The translations under genes were made by a program, and so were the position numbers. Below, piece by piece: positions 1-6,783 of a DNA stretch of 21,135 nt; the first letter of the stretch is position 1; every line of letters starts with the position of its first letter. The notes beneath the pieces were generated by a model, which had not been told where the DNA came from, did not search any database, and saw only the letters and a program-made list of their open reading frames with translations. The stretch is taken from contig CALVZT010000006.1 of NCBI GenBank assembly GCA_944372595.1, positions 1 through 21,135 on the forward strand, given 5' to 3'. The DNA is from an uncultured Clostridia bacterium (GTDB taxonomy: Bacteria; Bacillota; Clostridia; Christensenellales; UBA1242).

Positions 1-5
1 TTCAT
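1..5 (-). CDS. Possible start codon of the next downstream gene (cut by window edge)
   Basis: On the minus strand an ATG sits at positions 5-3, preceded at a 6-nt distance by AAGGA (positions 16-12), a usable Shine-Dalgarno sequence that overlaps the last codons of the ytfJ-like gene. This looks like a translationally coupled gene beginning just before the window ends. Only five bases of it are visible, so nothing can be said of its product. Confidence 0.35.
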
Positions 6-7
6 AA

Positions 8-379
8 TTAATCCTTTTTGTAATTTTTATACATATCTTTAACAACATCAAATATTTTTTGTAAATTAGATTCATCATCAACATTTATCATTCTTACCCC
101 AGTGGAAGAGATTATTAAAAAACCAATTGGCGATATATTAAATCCTCCACCCGAGCCACCTGCAAATGGTAATTCTGACGCTACACGCTTTTTCTTATTT
201 TTTTCTTGATATTCTCCGCCTCCTGCAACAAATCCTACTGATACTTTTGATAGCGGTATAATTGTTTCCCCAGTATCAGTATGAATAGGTTTACCAATTA
301 TTGAATCAATATCAATTATTGATTTTAGTTTTGTTAATGTTTGTTCCAACACTTTATCAATTTGATATTCTTTTTCCAT
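8..379 (-). CDS. ytfJ: GerW/YtfJ family sporulation protein
   Basis: A 123-residue protein of the GerW/YtfJ family, spore proteins whose biochemical role is poorly known; in Bacillus the homologue is needed for normal germination. The family hallmarks are visible: GKPI near residues 29-32, a GGG turn at 53-55, the glycine-rich FAGGSGGGF at 72-80 and SPIGFLII at 83-90. A basic linker (EKNKKKR) separates the two glycine-rich parts. There is no signal peptide or membrane segment. The start is well supported by GGAGG about 8 nt upstream. It overlaps the 3' end of the DUF2953 gene by about 23 nt, so the two are probably translationally coupled. The order scpA-scpB-DUF2953-ytfJ is typical of Clostridia and supports the call. 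Confidence 0.9.
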   Translation of the reverse strand: MEKEYQIDKVLEQTLTKLKSIIDIDSIIGKPIHTDTGETIIPLSKVSVGFVAGGGEYQEKNKKKRVASELPFAGGSGGGFNISPIGFLIISSTGVRMINVDDESNLQKIFDVVKDMYKNYKKD

Positions 380-929
380 TTTTTACTCCTCCGCTTAAAT
401 ACTTTTTAATAGATAAAACATAACATTTCAAAATCATAAATAAATTAAATTTAACACAACTTGCTCCACCAAATAATAATTCATCGTCACAAAAAGAAGG
501 AAAAAAACCCATATTTATCGTGCTTATTGTGTTTTTTGAAACAAGCAAACCCTTTAAAAAATTAAATGGTATAGGAAATAATGCTGTTACCATTGCCGTT
601 AAAAAAGCATTATCTTTACTTCCTATTTTTGTATATAATTTAGCTGTTTTATATTTGAATGATTTAATTAATTGTATCGCTAATATATCTCCAAAATTAC
701 TAGGTTGTTCAGCTGATAAAACAAATGTTCTGACTTTGTTTTTTTTGTTAACCATTACTATTGTTTTGCCGATAAAATAAAATCTACTAAAAAGCAATCT
801 AATATTAAATAATTTACCTACTAAGCAACCTTTATTATCAATAATGTTAAAAACAAATTTTACCTTCATCTTCAACGGTATCAACAATATTATCAATATC
901 AAAAGCGATACTATTAATGTAATCTTCAT
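357..929 (-). CDS. DUF2953 domain-containing membrane-anchored protein
   Basis: A 190-residue protein of unknown function that I assign to the DUF2953 family from its size, its N-terminal anchor and its position between scpB and ytfJ, where clostridial genomes commonly carry this family. Residues 2-19 form one strongly hydrophobic helix, followed by a lysine-rich turn (PLKMKVKF) and a soluble domain with a short GCLVGKLFNIRLLF-type segment. DUF2953 proteins are thought to act in sporulation because of their partner YtfJ, but no activity is known. The start is unusual: no Shine-Dalgarno sequence is visible before the ATG, and it lies only 22 bp beyond the scpB terminator, leaving little room for a promoter. 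A later start would remove the membrane helix and is unlikely. Confidence 0.7.
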   Translation of the reverse strand: MKITLIVSLLILIILLIPLKMKVKFVFNIIDNKGCLVGKLFNIRLLFSRFYFIGKTIVMVNKKNKVRTFVLSAEQPSNFGDILAIQLIKSFKYKTAKLYTKIGSKDNAFLTAMVTALFPIPFNFLKGLLVSKNTISTINMGFFPSFCDDELLFGGASCVKFNLFMILKCYVLSIKKYLSGGVKNGKRISN

Positions 930-951
930 AGTTTTAGTATTTATAAATTAC

Positions 952-991
952 AAAAAAAAATGTATGTAATCACACACATTTACATACATTT
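952..991 (-). terminator. Rho-independent terminator after scpB
   Basis: A 12-bp perfect inverted repeat (958-969 with 980-991) with a 10-nt loop is followed on the minus strand by a run of nine T (960-952, the first three within the stem). It lies 17 bp beyond the scpB stop codon and should end the M50 protease-scpA-scpB transcript. Confidence 0.85.
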
Positions 992-1008
992 AATAATTTT
1001 TCTCATAT

Positions 1009-1659
1009 TTAGTTTATATTTTTTTGAATATCATTATTTATTTCATTATCTTGCTGATAACTTTGTTCTTCTTCCTCATCGGTAGGTATTTTGAAATTGT
1101 TATATAATGAATCATCTTTGTTATCTTCATGAATTAATTTAATTCTATCAAGTAACTCATTATAATCAGGCAACTCCGAAATATCACTTATCTGGAATCT
1201 TTTTAAAAACTCATCAGTAGTTCCAAATAATAATGGTTTTCCCACCGCATCTTTTCGTCCTACGACTTCAATCATTTTAAAATTGCTCAAAAGTTGCAAA
1301 GCATAGTCACAATTAACCCCTCTTACTTCTTCAATTTCTAATCTAGTTATTGGTTGTTTATATGCAATGACTGCAACAGTTTCTAATGCTGCCTTAGTTA
1401 GTTGTTTTTCTTTAATTGGGTTAAGAACCAAACTAATATCATCAACAATTTCAGGATTAGAACACATTTGTGCTTTGCCCTTATATAAAACGATATTTAT
1501 TCCTCTATTAGCATATTCTTCCTTTAATGTATCAATTGCTTTTGATATCTCCTTTTTGCTAACTTCAAGTTTTTCTGCAATATCGTCAACAGATACACCG
1601 TCACCGGATACAAATAATATTCCTTCAATTATTTTATTCAAATTATCCAACTTGTCCAT
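1009..1659 (-). CDS. scpB: Segregation and condensation protein B (ScpB)
   Basis: ScpB is the kleisin-associated winged-helix subunit of the SMC-ScpA-ScpB condensin, which compacts and segregates newly replicated chromosomes. The 216-residue protein shows the two winged-helix units of the family: the first around residues 5-65, with LEVSKKEISKAIDTL as its helix-turn-helix, and the second around 85-155, with ALETVAVIAYKQPITRLEIE and EVRGVNCDYAL followed by the wing GRKDAVGKPLLFGTT. The last 45 residues are acidic and low-complexity, as is common for this family. It overlaps the end of scpA by 17 nt, indicating coupled translation with its binding partner, and has an AGAGGAAG Shine-Dalgarno sequence. 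Identity is secure. Confidence 0.96.
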   Translation of the reverse strand: MDKLDNLNKIIEGILFVSGDGVSVDDIAEKLEVSKKEISKAIDTLKEEYANRGINIVLYKGKAQMCSNPEIVDDISLVLNPIKEKQLTKAALETVAVIAYKQPITRLEIEEVRGVNCDYALQLLSNFKMIEVVGRKDAVGKPLLFGTTDEFLKRFQISDISELPDYNELLDRIKLIHEDNKDDSLYNNFKIPTDEEEEQSYQQDNEINNDIQKNIN

Positions 1660-2404
1660 CTTCTTCCTCTCTTGCCATTATATCAATATCATTATCTTCA
1701 TTATTTTGTATTACCCTTATAAATTGCATTTTTAACAATTCAAGTAAAGCTAAAAATACATTAATAACTTCACTTTTTGAGTAGTTTTCATCAAATAAAT
1801 CAGTAAACTTGAAGCGATGTCTTTCTGTAACCATATTTTTTATAGATGCGACTTTTTCGGCAACAGTCCACCTATCTTTAACAATTTTTTTAGGTTCAAT
1901 TTCTTTTTTCTCAATTGTTATTCTAGTTAAAACATTTGCAAAAGCATTAAGCAACCCTTCAATTTCCATATTTTGTAAAATAACGCGATAATCTCCAACT
2001 GTTTCGTCAGGCTTTTTGTATAATCTATTGACGTTTTCGTACTGACGTAACCTCTCACATGCTTCTTTAAATATTTTATACTCTTGTAATTGCCTTAGTA
2101 GTCTTGTCTCATCATCTTCTTCATCTACTACTTCTGGCTCAGGTTTTGGTAACAAGGATTTTGACTTTATCTCAATCAGTATTGCCGCAACTTCAATAAA
2201 ATCACTTGCTTTTTCCATATCAAGTTGATCTATTGAAGACAAATATTGAAGATATTGTTCAGTAATATCCGCAAGTTTGACTTCAAAAATTTCCATCTTA
2301 CTTTCTTTAATTAAATGTAATAATAAATCAAGAGGCCCTTCAAAATTGTCTAGTTTGAACTGACAACCAGCATCATATTCGAATAACTTATCTTTTTCTT
2401 CCAT
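1643..2404 (-). CDS. scpA: Segregation and condensation protein A (ScpA)
   Basis: ScpA is the bacterial kleisin that bridges the two SMC heads of the condensin ring. The N-terminal part carries the family signature FEGPLDLLLHLIKESKMEI followed by LADITEQYLQYL and the DFIEVAAILIEIKSKSLLP helix. The middle is acidic and variable, and the C-terminal winged helix (about the last 75 residues, including VTERHRFKFTDLF and INVFLALLELLKM) should bind the SMC cap. I place the start at the ATG at 2404 (253 aa) rather than the GTG at 2413, because the AGGTG motif lies about 6 nt before the ATG but abuts the GTG. With this start the gene begins one base after the M50 protease stop codon. It forms an operon with that gene and scpB. 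Confidence 0.95.
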   Translation of the reverse strand: MEEKDKLFEYDAGCQFKLDNFEGPLDLLLHLIKESKMEIFEVKLADITEQYLQYLSSIDQLDMEKASDFIEVAAILIEIKSKSLLPKPEPEVVDEEDDETRLLRQLQEYKIFKEACERLRQYENVNRLYKKPDETVGDYRVILQNMEIEGLLNAFANVLTRITIEKKEIEPKKIVKDRWTVAEKVASIKNMVTERHRFKFTDLFDENYSKSEVINVFLALLELLKMQFIRVIQNNEDNDIDIMAREEEDGQVG

Positions 2405-2405
2405 A

Positions 2406-3101
2406 TCACACACCTAAAAATATTAAACTCCACAATCTATCAATTGGATAATAGATAGTATCCGCTAACCAAGTTAAAGGATATACTTGCGTAAACTGTT
2501 CAATCACAATCATTACAAGGATAAGTCCCCATAATATAAAATTGCCATATCTTCTCATGTAAGTACAATATTTATTATCTACTTTCAAAAAACTTGCAAC
2601 CGCATTATAGCCATCAAGCGGAAAAATTGGCAACAAATTAAATACAAATAGCATCATATTAACTTGAATAAGACTAGAAAATAAATACAAGAAAAAATCA
2701 AATGCAAAGAAATTAAAATAATTAGTAACAACCCAAGTATAAAATATTGCACCAGACAAAAATGCTATAATAAGGTTAGTTAACACACCAGATATGGATA
2801 CCCAAAACATTTTAAGTTTGTAATTACCTTTAAAATTAAAAGGATTGATTTCCACTGGCCTAGCCCAACCGATACCCAAAAACAAGAAACTTAATAACCC
2901 CACTCCGTCGATATGTCTAAATGGATTAAGAGAATATCGTTTTAATGCCTTCGGAGTATTGTCTCCACTTTTAACGGCGGCAAATGCATGAGCAAATTCA
3001 TGTGCACTCATTGCAATTACTATTACAATGGTATAAACACACAAAATCATAATTTTTAATTGGAATGTTAAATTAGGCTCAAACAATAAATATAAAAACA
3101 T
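2406..3101 (-). CDS. Site-2 protease family (M50) membrane metalloprotease
   Basis: A polytopic intramembrane zinc metalloprotease of the M50/site-2 protease family, of the short type without a PDZ domain, related to YwhC and SpoIVFB. Counting from the chosen start, the zinc-binding HEFAH lies at residues 34-38 inside the first membrane segments, and the second motif NLLPIFPLDG at 155-164 supplies the third ligand (Asp). Five or six hydrophobic segments are visible. The substrate is unknown. Homologues often sit beside scpA-scpB in Firmicutes, as here. The start is the ATG at 3101 (231 aa): GGGAG stands 5 nt upstream, whereas the in-frame TTG at 3119 has no such site. A good promoter lies just upstream, so this is the first gene of its operon. 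A direct role in sporulation cannot be claimed from sequence. Confidence 0.88.
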   Translation of the reverse strand: MFLYLLFEPNLTFQLKIMILCVYTIVIVIAMSAHEFAHAFAAVKSGDNTPKALKRYSLNPFRHIDGVGLLSFLFLGIGWARPVEINPFNFKGNYKLKMFWVSISGVLTNLIIAFLSGAIFYTWVVTNYFNFFAFDFFLYLFSSLIQVNMMLFVFNLLPIFPLDGYNAVASFLKVDNKYCTYMRRYGNFILWGLILVMIVIEQFTQVYPLTWLADTIYYPIDRLWSLIFLGV

Positions 3102-3133
3102 TACTACTCCCAAAAGCAACTATACATAGTATT

Positions 3134-3162
3134 ATTATATATATATTCAAATCATTTTGCAA
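3134..3162 (-). promoter_or_regulatory. Sigma-A-type promoter for the M50-scpA-scpB operon
   Basis: Minus-strand TTGCAA (3162-3157), a 17-bp spacer and TATAAT (3139-3134) match the vegetative consensus well. The predicted start near 3127 gives a leader of about 26 nt to the ATG at 3101. It lies just past the dacF terminator. Confidence 0.65.
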
Positions 3163-3205
3163 ACAAATTACAACAAAATAATTATTCTACATATATCGCA
3201 AAAAT

Positions 3206-3229
3206 AAAAAAACCACTTGCGTGGTTTTT
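3206..3229 (-). terminator. Terminator after dacF
   Basis: A 9-bp perfect stem (3208-3216 with 3221-3229) around a TTGC tetraloop, flanked on the minus strand by a further T-run broken by one A. It overlaps the dacF stop codon at 3230-3228. The symmetric A and T runs mean it could work on both strands. Confidence 0.85.
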
Positions 3230-4403
3230 AGTTTATAATCGACCAATTAGATATAATAGATACAATATTATCATAATAACTTGCCTTTTCAATATCATTG
3301 TTAAGGATTAAATTAACTTCTTTAACAACTTGGTTGTCTTTTAGCAGATATACCTTACCAACCACATCACCTTTTTTGGCTGGGGCGGATATGCTTTCTA
3401 CAAACTCATATTTTAATTCGATATTGTCTTGATCAGTTTTATTTTGTAAATAGTATATATCTTGGCTAGAAACGACCTCGACTTTTTCGGTTTTTGATTT
3501 TTTAATATTAATATTATTATCAATCAATTCTTCTTTGCTTAGCATTTTGTTATTAACAAAATTATTAAATCCGTAATTTAACAATTCTGACGTTAGAGCA
3601 AATCTGGATTTAGCATTTTCAGCACCAAGAACAACTCCTATTAATCTCATATCCCCTCTTTCTGCTGTTGCAGCAAGACAATATCCCGCTTCGTTAGTTG
3701 AACCAGTCTTGCCGCCATCACAACCTTTATAATATCTTATTAATTTATTGGTATTAACTAATTCAGTTATTCTATTGTTACTATGAGATAGTTTATCAAT
3801 CCAAATTGTACTATAATCGAAATACTTTGGATATTGTAAAACACTTTTTAATACTATTGCTACATCCTTTGCCGATGAGAATTGATTAACCGCTGGTAAT
3901 CCTGTCGCGTTGCAATAATTTGTATTTTGTAAATTTAATTCTTTGGCTTTGTTATTCATCAATCTTACGAAATTATCTTCACTACCAGCAATATATTCAG
4001 CGATTGCCACACTCGCATCGTTGGCAGAGGCAACAATTACACTTTTTAACAAATCTTCTAATTTATAACTACCACCATTTTCAATAAATACTTGGGAACC
4101 TCCCATACCAGCTGCGTTTTCTGATACAATAACAGTATCATCAAGCGAAATCTTTTCATCTTCCAAATGCTCAAATGTTAACAATATAGTCATTAATTTT
4201 ACTATGCTAGCAACTGGCATTTGAGCATCGGCGTTTTCTTCTTTTAATACTTGACCGCTGGCGGCATCTAACAAATAGATTGCCTTAGCATCAGATTTAT
4301 TTTCGCTTTCTGCATAAGATATGTTTTTAGGGTTTACTGGACTAAATACAGGAATTAGCAATAAACAAAAAACAAGTGTTAATGATAATAATACTTTTTT
4401 CAT
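3228..4403 (-). CDS. dacF: D-alanyl-D-alanine carboxypeptidase (DacF type, PBP5 family)
   Basis: A secreted, membrane-associated penicillin-binding protein that removes the terminal D-alanine from peptidoglycan pentapeptides; DacF-type enzymes tune cross-linking in the forespore wall and cortex. The 391-residue protein has a signal peptide (about residues 1-31) and all three S11 peptidase motifs: SIVK at 66-69 with the nucleophile Ser66 and Lys69, SAN at 126-128, and KTG at 232-234. The C-terminal 120 residues form the beta-rich PBP5 domain and end in a short hydrophobic stretch (ASYYDNIVSIISNWSIIN) that could be the membrane anchor. GGAGA lies 6 nt before the ATG. In Bacillus, dacF also lies next to a PNP gene, which fits this neighbourhood. 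Confidence 0.93.
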   Translation of the reverse strand: MKKVLLSLTLVFCLLLIPVFSPVNPKNISYAESENKSDAKAIYLLDAASGQVLKEENADAQMPVASIVKLMTILLTFEHLEDEKISLDDTVIVSENAAGMGGSQVFIENGGSYKLEDLLKSVIVASANDASVAIAEYIAGSEDNFVRLMNNKAKELNLQNTNYCNATGLPAVNQFSSAKDVAIVLKSVLQYPKYFDYSTIWIDKLSHSNNRITELVNTNKLIRYYKGCDGGKTGSTNEAGYCLAATAERGDMRLIGVVLGAENAKSRFALTSELLNYGFNNFVNNKMLSKEELIDNNINIKKSKTEKVEVVSSQDIYYLQNKTDQDNIELKYEFVESISAPAKKGDVVGKVYLLKDNQVVKEVNLILNNDIEKASYYDNIVSIISNWSIIN

Positions 4404-4452
4404 AAAAGTCTCCTTTTATAAGTATTTTTTGCAATAACACTTGTTTTATGTA

Positions 4453-5262
4453 TTAAAATTTTTCAACCAACTTACTCAAAAATTCTGAATAAAATTTGTC
4501 GGCACATTTTAAATTGTATTGTATATCGTCATACCTAATAGTATTAACCGAATCAGCTGAATTATAATTAGTGACAAGCACCAATGCAAGATAATTCATA
4601 CCAAGATAAGAAGCACATAAAGTATCTGTTATAATATTAAATCCCATAACGTCAGCATGTAACATCCTTGCTAAATTAACCTCTGCACGAGTTTCTTGTG
4701 TTGGCCCAGTAAATTGCATAATAACAGCTTTTTTTAATTTAAAATGCATTGATTTTGCAATCTTTTTTGCAAAGGCAATATTCTCTTTGCTATAAGTATC
4801 ACTTACATTAGAAAATCTATGTTTGTTACTATAAGAAAAAGAACCTATAAGAGGACTTGTGCCAGACAAATTAATATGATCGGTAATTACAGCAACATCA
4901 CCTACTTTCATTCTATGGCTCAATGCACCAGCGCTAGTATTACTAATTATTTTTCTGCATCCAAGATAGTGTAAAACCATCATAGGAAGTAAAATTTCAC
5001 CTTGCTTATATCCATAATAACCGTGCAACCTACCATGCACTATTGCAATAGGACGATTTTTTATTTTACCAAATATAAAACATCCTTCTTTATCTGCTCT
5101 TAGTGTAGGAAAATCTGGTATGTCAGTATATTTTATTACAACAGGATTTTCGACCATTTCAACAAAATGATTAAAATATTTGCCTGTCATAATGCCAATC
5201 TCTGGCACAATATCGGTTTGTTTTTTGATGTATTCAGATATTTTAATAACAGCTTTTTCCAT
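4453..5262 (-). CDS. Purine nucleoside phosphorylase homologue with altered active site
   Basis: A 269-residue protein of the trimeric PNP/MTAP family, which cleaves purine nucleosides with phosphate to base and (deoxy)ribose-1-phosphate. It sits in the conserved slot before dacF where punA is found in Bacillus. The fold is recognisable from HGRLHGYYGY (77-86), the region around SNTSAGALS (107-115), GDVAVITDHINL (121-132), GPTQETRAE (186-194) and LVTN (229-232). Several catalytic positions differ from the family as I remember it. The phosphate-loop GSGLG is replaced by MTGKYF (25-30), the Glu after the conserved Tyr is Tyr83, the Asn-Ala of TNAAGG reads Thr-Ser, the purine-site Met is Phe208, and the C-terminal His is not evident. 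Glu190, Asn232 and His80 remain. It may have changed substrate or lost activity. GAGGG precedes the ATG by 5 nt. Confidence 0.78.
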   Translation of the reverse strand: MEKAVIKISEYIKKQTDIVPEIGIMTGKYFNHFVEMVENPVVIKYTDIPDFPTLRADKEGCFIFGKIKNRPIAIVHGRLHGYYGYKQGEILLPMMVLHYLGCRKIISNTSAGALSHRMKVGDVAVITDHINLSGTSPLIGSFSYSNKHRFSNVSDTYSKENIAFAKKIAKSMHFKLKKAVIMQFTGPTQETRAEVNLARMLHADVMGFNIITDTLCASYLGMNYLALVLVTNYNSADSVNTIRYDDIQYNLKCADKFYSEFLSKLVEKF

Positions 5263-5344
5263 AAGTACCCTCTAAAAAAATCACTTATCCATTAATATAA
5301 TACCATACTTTTTTCAAAAAAACTATTAAAAAGTAAAAAAATCT

Positions 5345-5971
5345 TTAAATTGCAAAAATAAATGTATTACAAACAAAATTAAGCAAAATAGCCTCAATAA
5401 TAGATAAAACAAAAGCAACGACTAATAGCCAAAAATATTTTGTCCTACAATTATTACTAATACAAAATCTACCATAACGTTTAAATACAAGTGCTCGCTT
5501 AATTACAATACTAAAACATAATATGTATAACAATATGGTTAACAAATGGCACGGAAATATAATAAAAACAACATTAAATACGCCACTAAATCCGAACAAT
5601 GTTGTTAATACAATACAATTAATTCCAAGATTAAAAGAACAATGAATAATATAAATTGCTGGTACTGCTAACAAAATAACCGAATATGAACAAAAAAACA
5701 TCAAGATTATAACAGCACTCGAATATAAAAATCTACTAAAAAGATAGCCAGTAAAACTACTCTCGCTTTTTAAAAATTTATATAAAATGTCATCATGTAT
5801 ATTATCAGAAGTAATATCGTCAACAACTTTCAAAGCAGTCATAATACCAGTTATAATACAGCCAATAATTATTAATACTGATATTACAATGACTACTCTA
5901 TTCTTATACAATAACTCTTTAAGACTACCATTAACAATATAAGAGTTTCGATAACCTCTTCTCGTTCTCAT
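5345..5971 (-). CDS. spoIIM: Stage II sporulation protein M (SpoIIM)
   Basis: SpoIIM is a polytopic membrane subunit of the SpoIID-SpoIIM-SpoIIP machine that thins septal peptidoglycan and drives engulfment of the forespore. The 208-residue length matches the family, and the topology fits: a basic N-terminus (MRTRRGYRN), a first membrane helix at about 27-47, an extracytoplasmic loop to about 72, then a run of four hydrophobic segments ending at the C-terminus. The sequence is divergent and I rely partly on context, since spoIIM follows spo0A and precedes punA/dacF in many spore formers. No Shine-Dalgarno sequence is visible; the 25 bases before the ATG are almost pure A+T. The gap to the Spo0A-like gene is 33 nt, so they are probably cotranscribed. 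An unrelated membrane protein is possible but less likely. Confidence 0.75.
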   Translation of the reverse strand: MRTRRGYRNSYIVNGSLKELLYKNRVVIVISVLIIIGCIITGIMTALKVVDDITSDNIHDDILYKFLKSESSFTGYLFSRFLYSSAVIILMFFCSYSVILLAVPAIYIIHCSFNLGINCIVLTTLFGFSGVFNVVFIIFPCHLLTILLYILCFSIVIKRALVFKRYGRFCISNNCRTKYFWLLVVAFVLSIIEAILLNFVCNTFIFAI

Positions 5972-6004
5972 ATTATATATATATTTACATAAAATTACTT
6001 TATT

Positions 6005-6655
6005 CTATATATATTTTATTTTTTCTACCATTTCCAATATAAAACTTTTATTCGTAACTTTGTTATTTAATGTATTAGATTTTTGGATTGCATACCTAAT
6101 GTCTTTTTCTATTCTGCTAGAACTTGTGTTGAATTTATTAGACAAATTAGGGTAAATATCTTTTGATAAAGAATATGACTTATTTCTCATCATTAATATA
6201 ATTGCTTCCTGAATAAAGTTAAACCCCGATAATTTAGGAGAGATATTACTTTCTTTCATAACAATGGCAATCTTTTTTCTAATATCAACTAATTTGCTGT
6301 TATCCAATGCTAATTGCCTTTTGACACAATCTAAAATTTGATTAGTTTTATTTAATAAATCTTCGTATGTTATTTTATTCTCAAAAAAATTAGTTTCCTT
6401 GTCTATAATCCAAATAGATGGAATAAACAACTTACTACCCTTCATAGAAAACAACTTTAAAATTTGGTCATCAGTGTTTATAGAATTTTTATCCCATATT
6501 AATAAATCATAATCAAAATCGTCATCATAATATAGCATATCATAAAAGCTCAAATATATTTTGAGAGATATGTTCTTTATCTTTAATGCTTGTTCGACTT
6601 GGTATATTTTTAATTTATCATTAATGAATAATAATATTTTTATAACTTTTCCCAC
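6005..6655 (-). CDS. spo0A: Spo0A-like response regulator, shortened and divergent
   Basis: A 216-residue homologue of the sporulation master regulator Spo0A (about 267 aa in B. subtilis), in the canonical place after spoIVB. The N-terminal receiver is degenerate. Asp55 in LLIWD aligns with the phosphorylated Asp and Lys94 with the conserved Lys. The acidic pair is reduced to Asn12-Asp13, and the distance from Asp55 to Lys94 is about 13 residues short, so part of the alpha4 region is missing. The C-terminal DNA-binding domain keeps its helix-turn-helix: IYPNLSNKFNTSSSRIEKD (167-185) corresponds to LYPDIAKKFNTTASRVERA. The segment after it that holds the sigma-A-contacting residues in B. subtilis (about 222-240) is deleted, running straight into the last helix (FILEMVEKI). 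The start is GTG at 6655 with GGAG 8 nt upstream. Confidence 0.85.
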   Translation of the reverse strand: MGKVIKILLFINDKLKIYQVEQALKIKNISLKIYLSFYDMLYYDDDFDYDLLIWDKNSINTDDQILKLFSMKGSKLFIPSIWIIDKETNFFENKITYEDLLNKTNQILDCVKRQLALDNSKLVDIRKKIAIVMKESNISPKLSGFNFIQEAIILMMRNKSYSLSKDIYPNLSNKFNTSSSRIEKDIRYAIQKSNTLNNKVTNKSFILEMVEKIKYI

Positions 6656-6690
6656 AACGTTGACTCCAATTTATAACATTATTTTACATC

Positions 6691-6719
6691 ATTATACATA
6701 AATCAAAATAGTTAACCAA
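6691..6719 (-). promoter_or_regulatory. Candidate promoter of the Spo0A-like gene
   Basis: On the minus strand TTGGTT (6719-6714), a 17-bp spacer and a perfect TATAAT (6696-6691) lie 36 bp before the GTG start. The -35 matches only half of the consensus. No Spo0A box or clear sigma-H promoter was found in the 128-bp gap. Confidence 0.4.
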
Positions 6720-6727
6720 AAATCTTA

Positions 6728-6756
6728 CAAAAATCATTAAAAATAATAGATTTTTG
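6728..6756 (-). terminator. Weak stem-loop after spoIVB, possible terminator
   Basis: An inverted repeat with an 8-bp outer stem (6728-6735 with 6749-6756), a single bulged base and a 4-bp inner stem around AAAA. On the minus strand it is followed by TAAGATTTTTGG, not a clean T-run. It lies 27 bp past the spoIVB stop and could be a weak terminator between spoIVB and the Spo0A-like gene. Confidence 0.35.
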
Positions 6757-6783
6757 AACGTTTTTATAATAGGCCATTCAAAA

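Noticed and set aside
5263..5344. Promoter or terminator in the spoIIM-PNP gap
   Set aside because: TTGAAA and TATATT are present but 14 bp apart, and the A/T inverted repeat has no following T-run on the transcribed strand.
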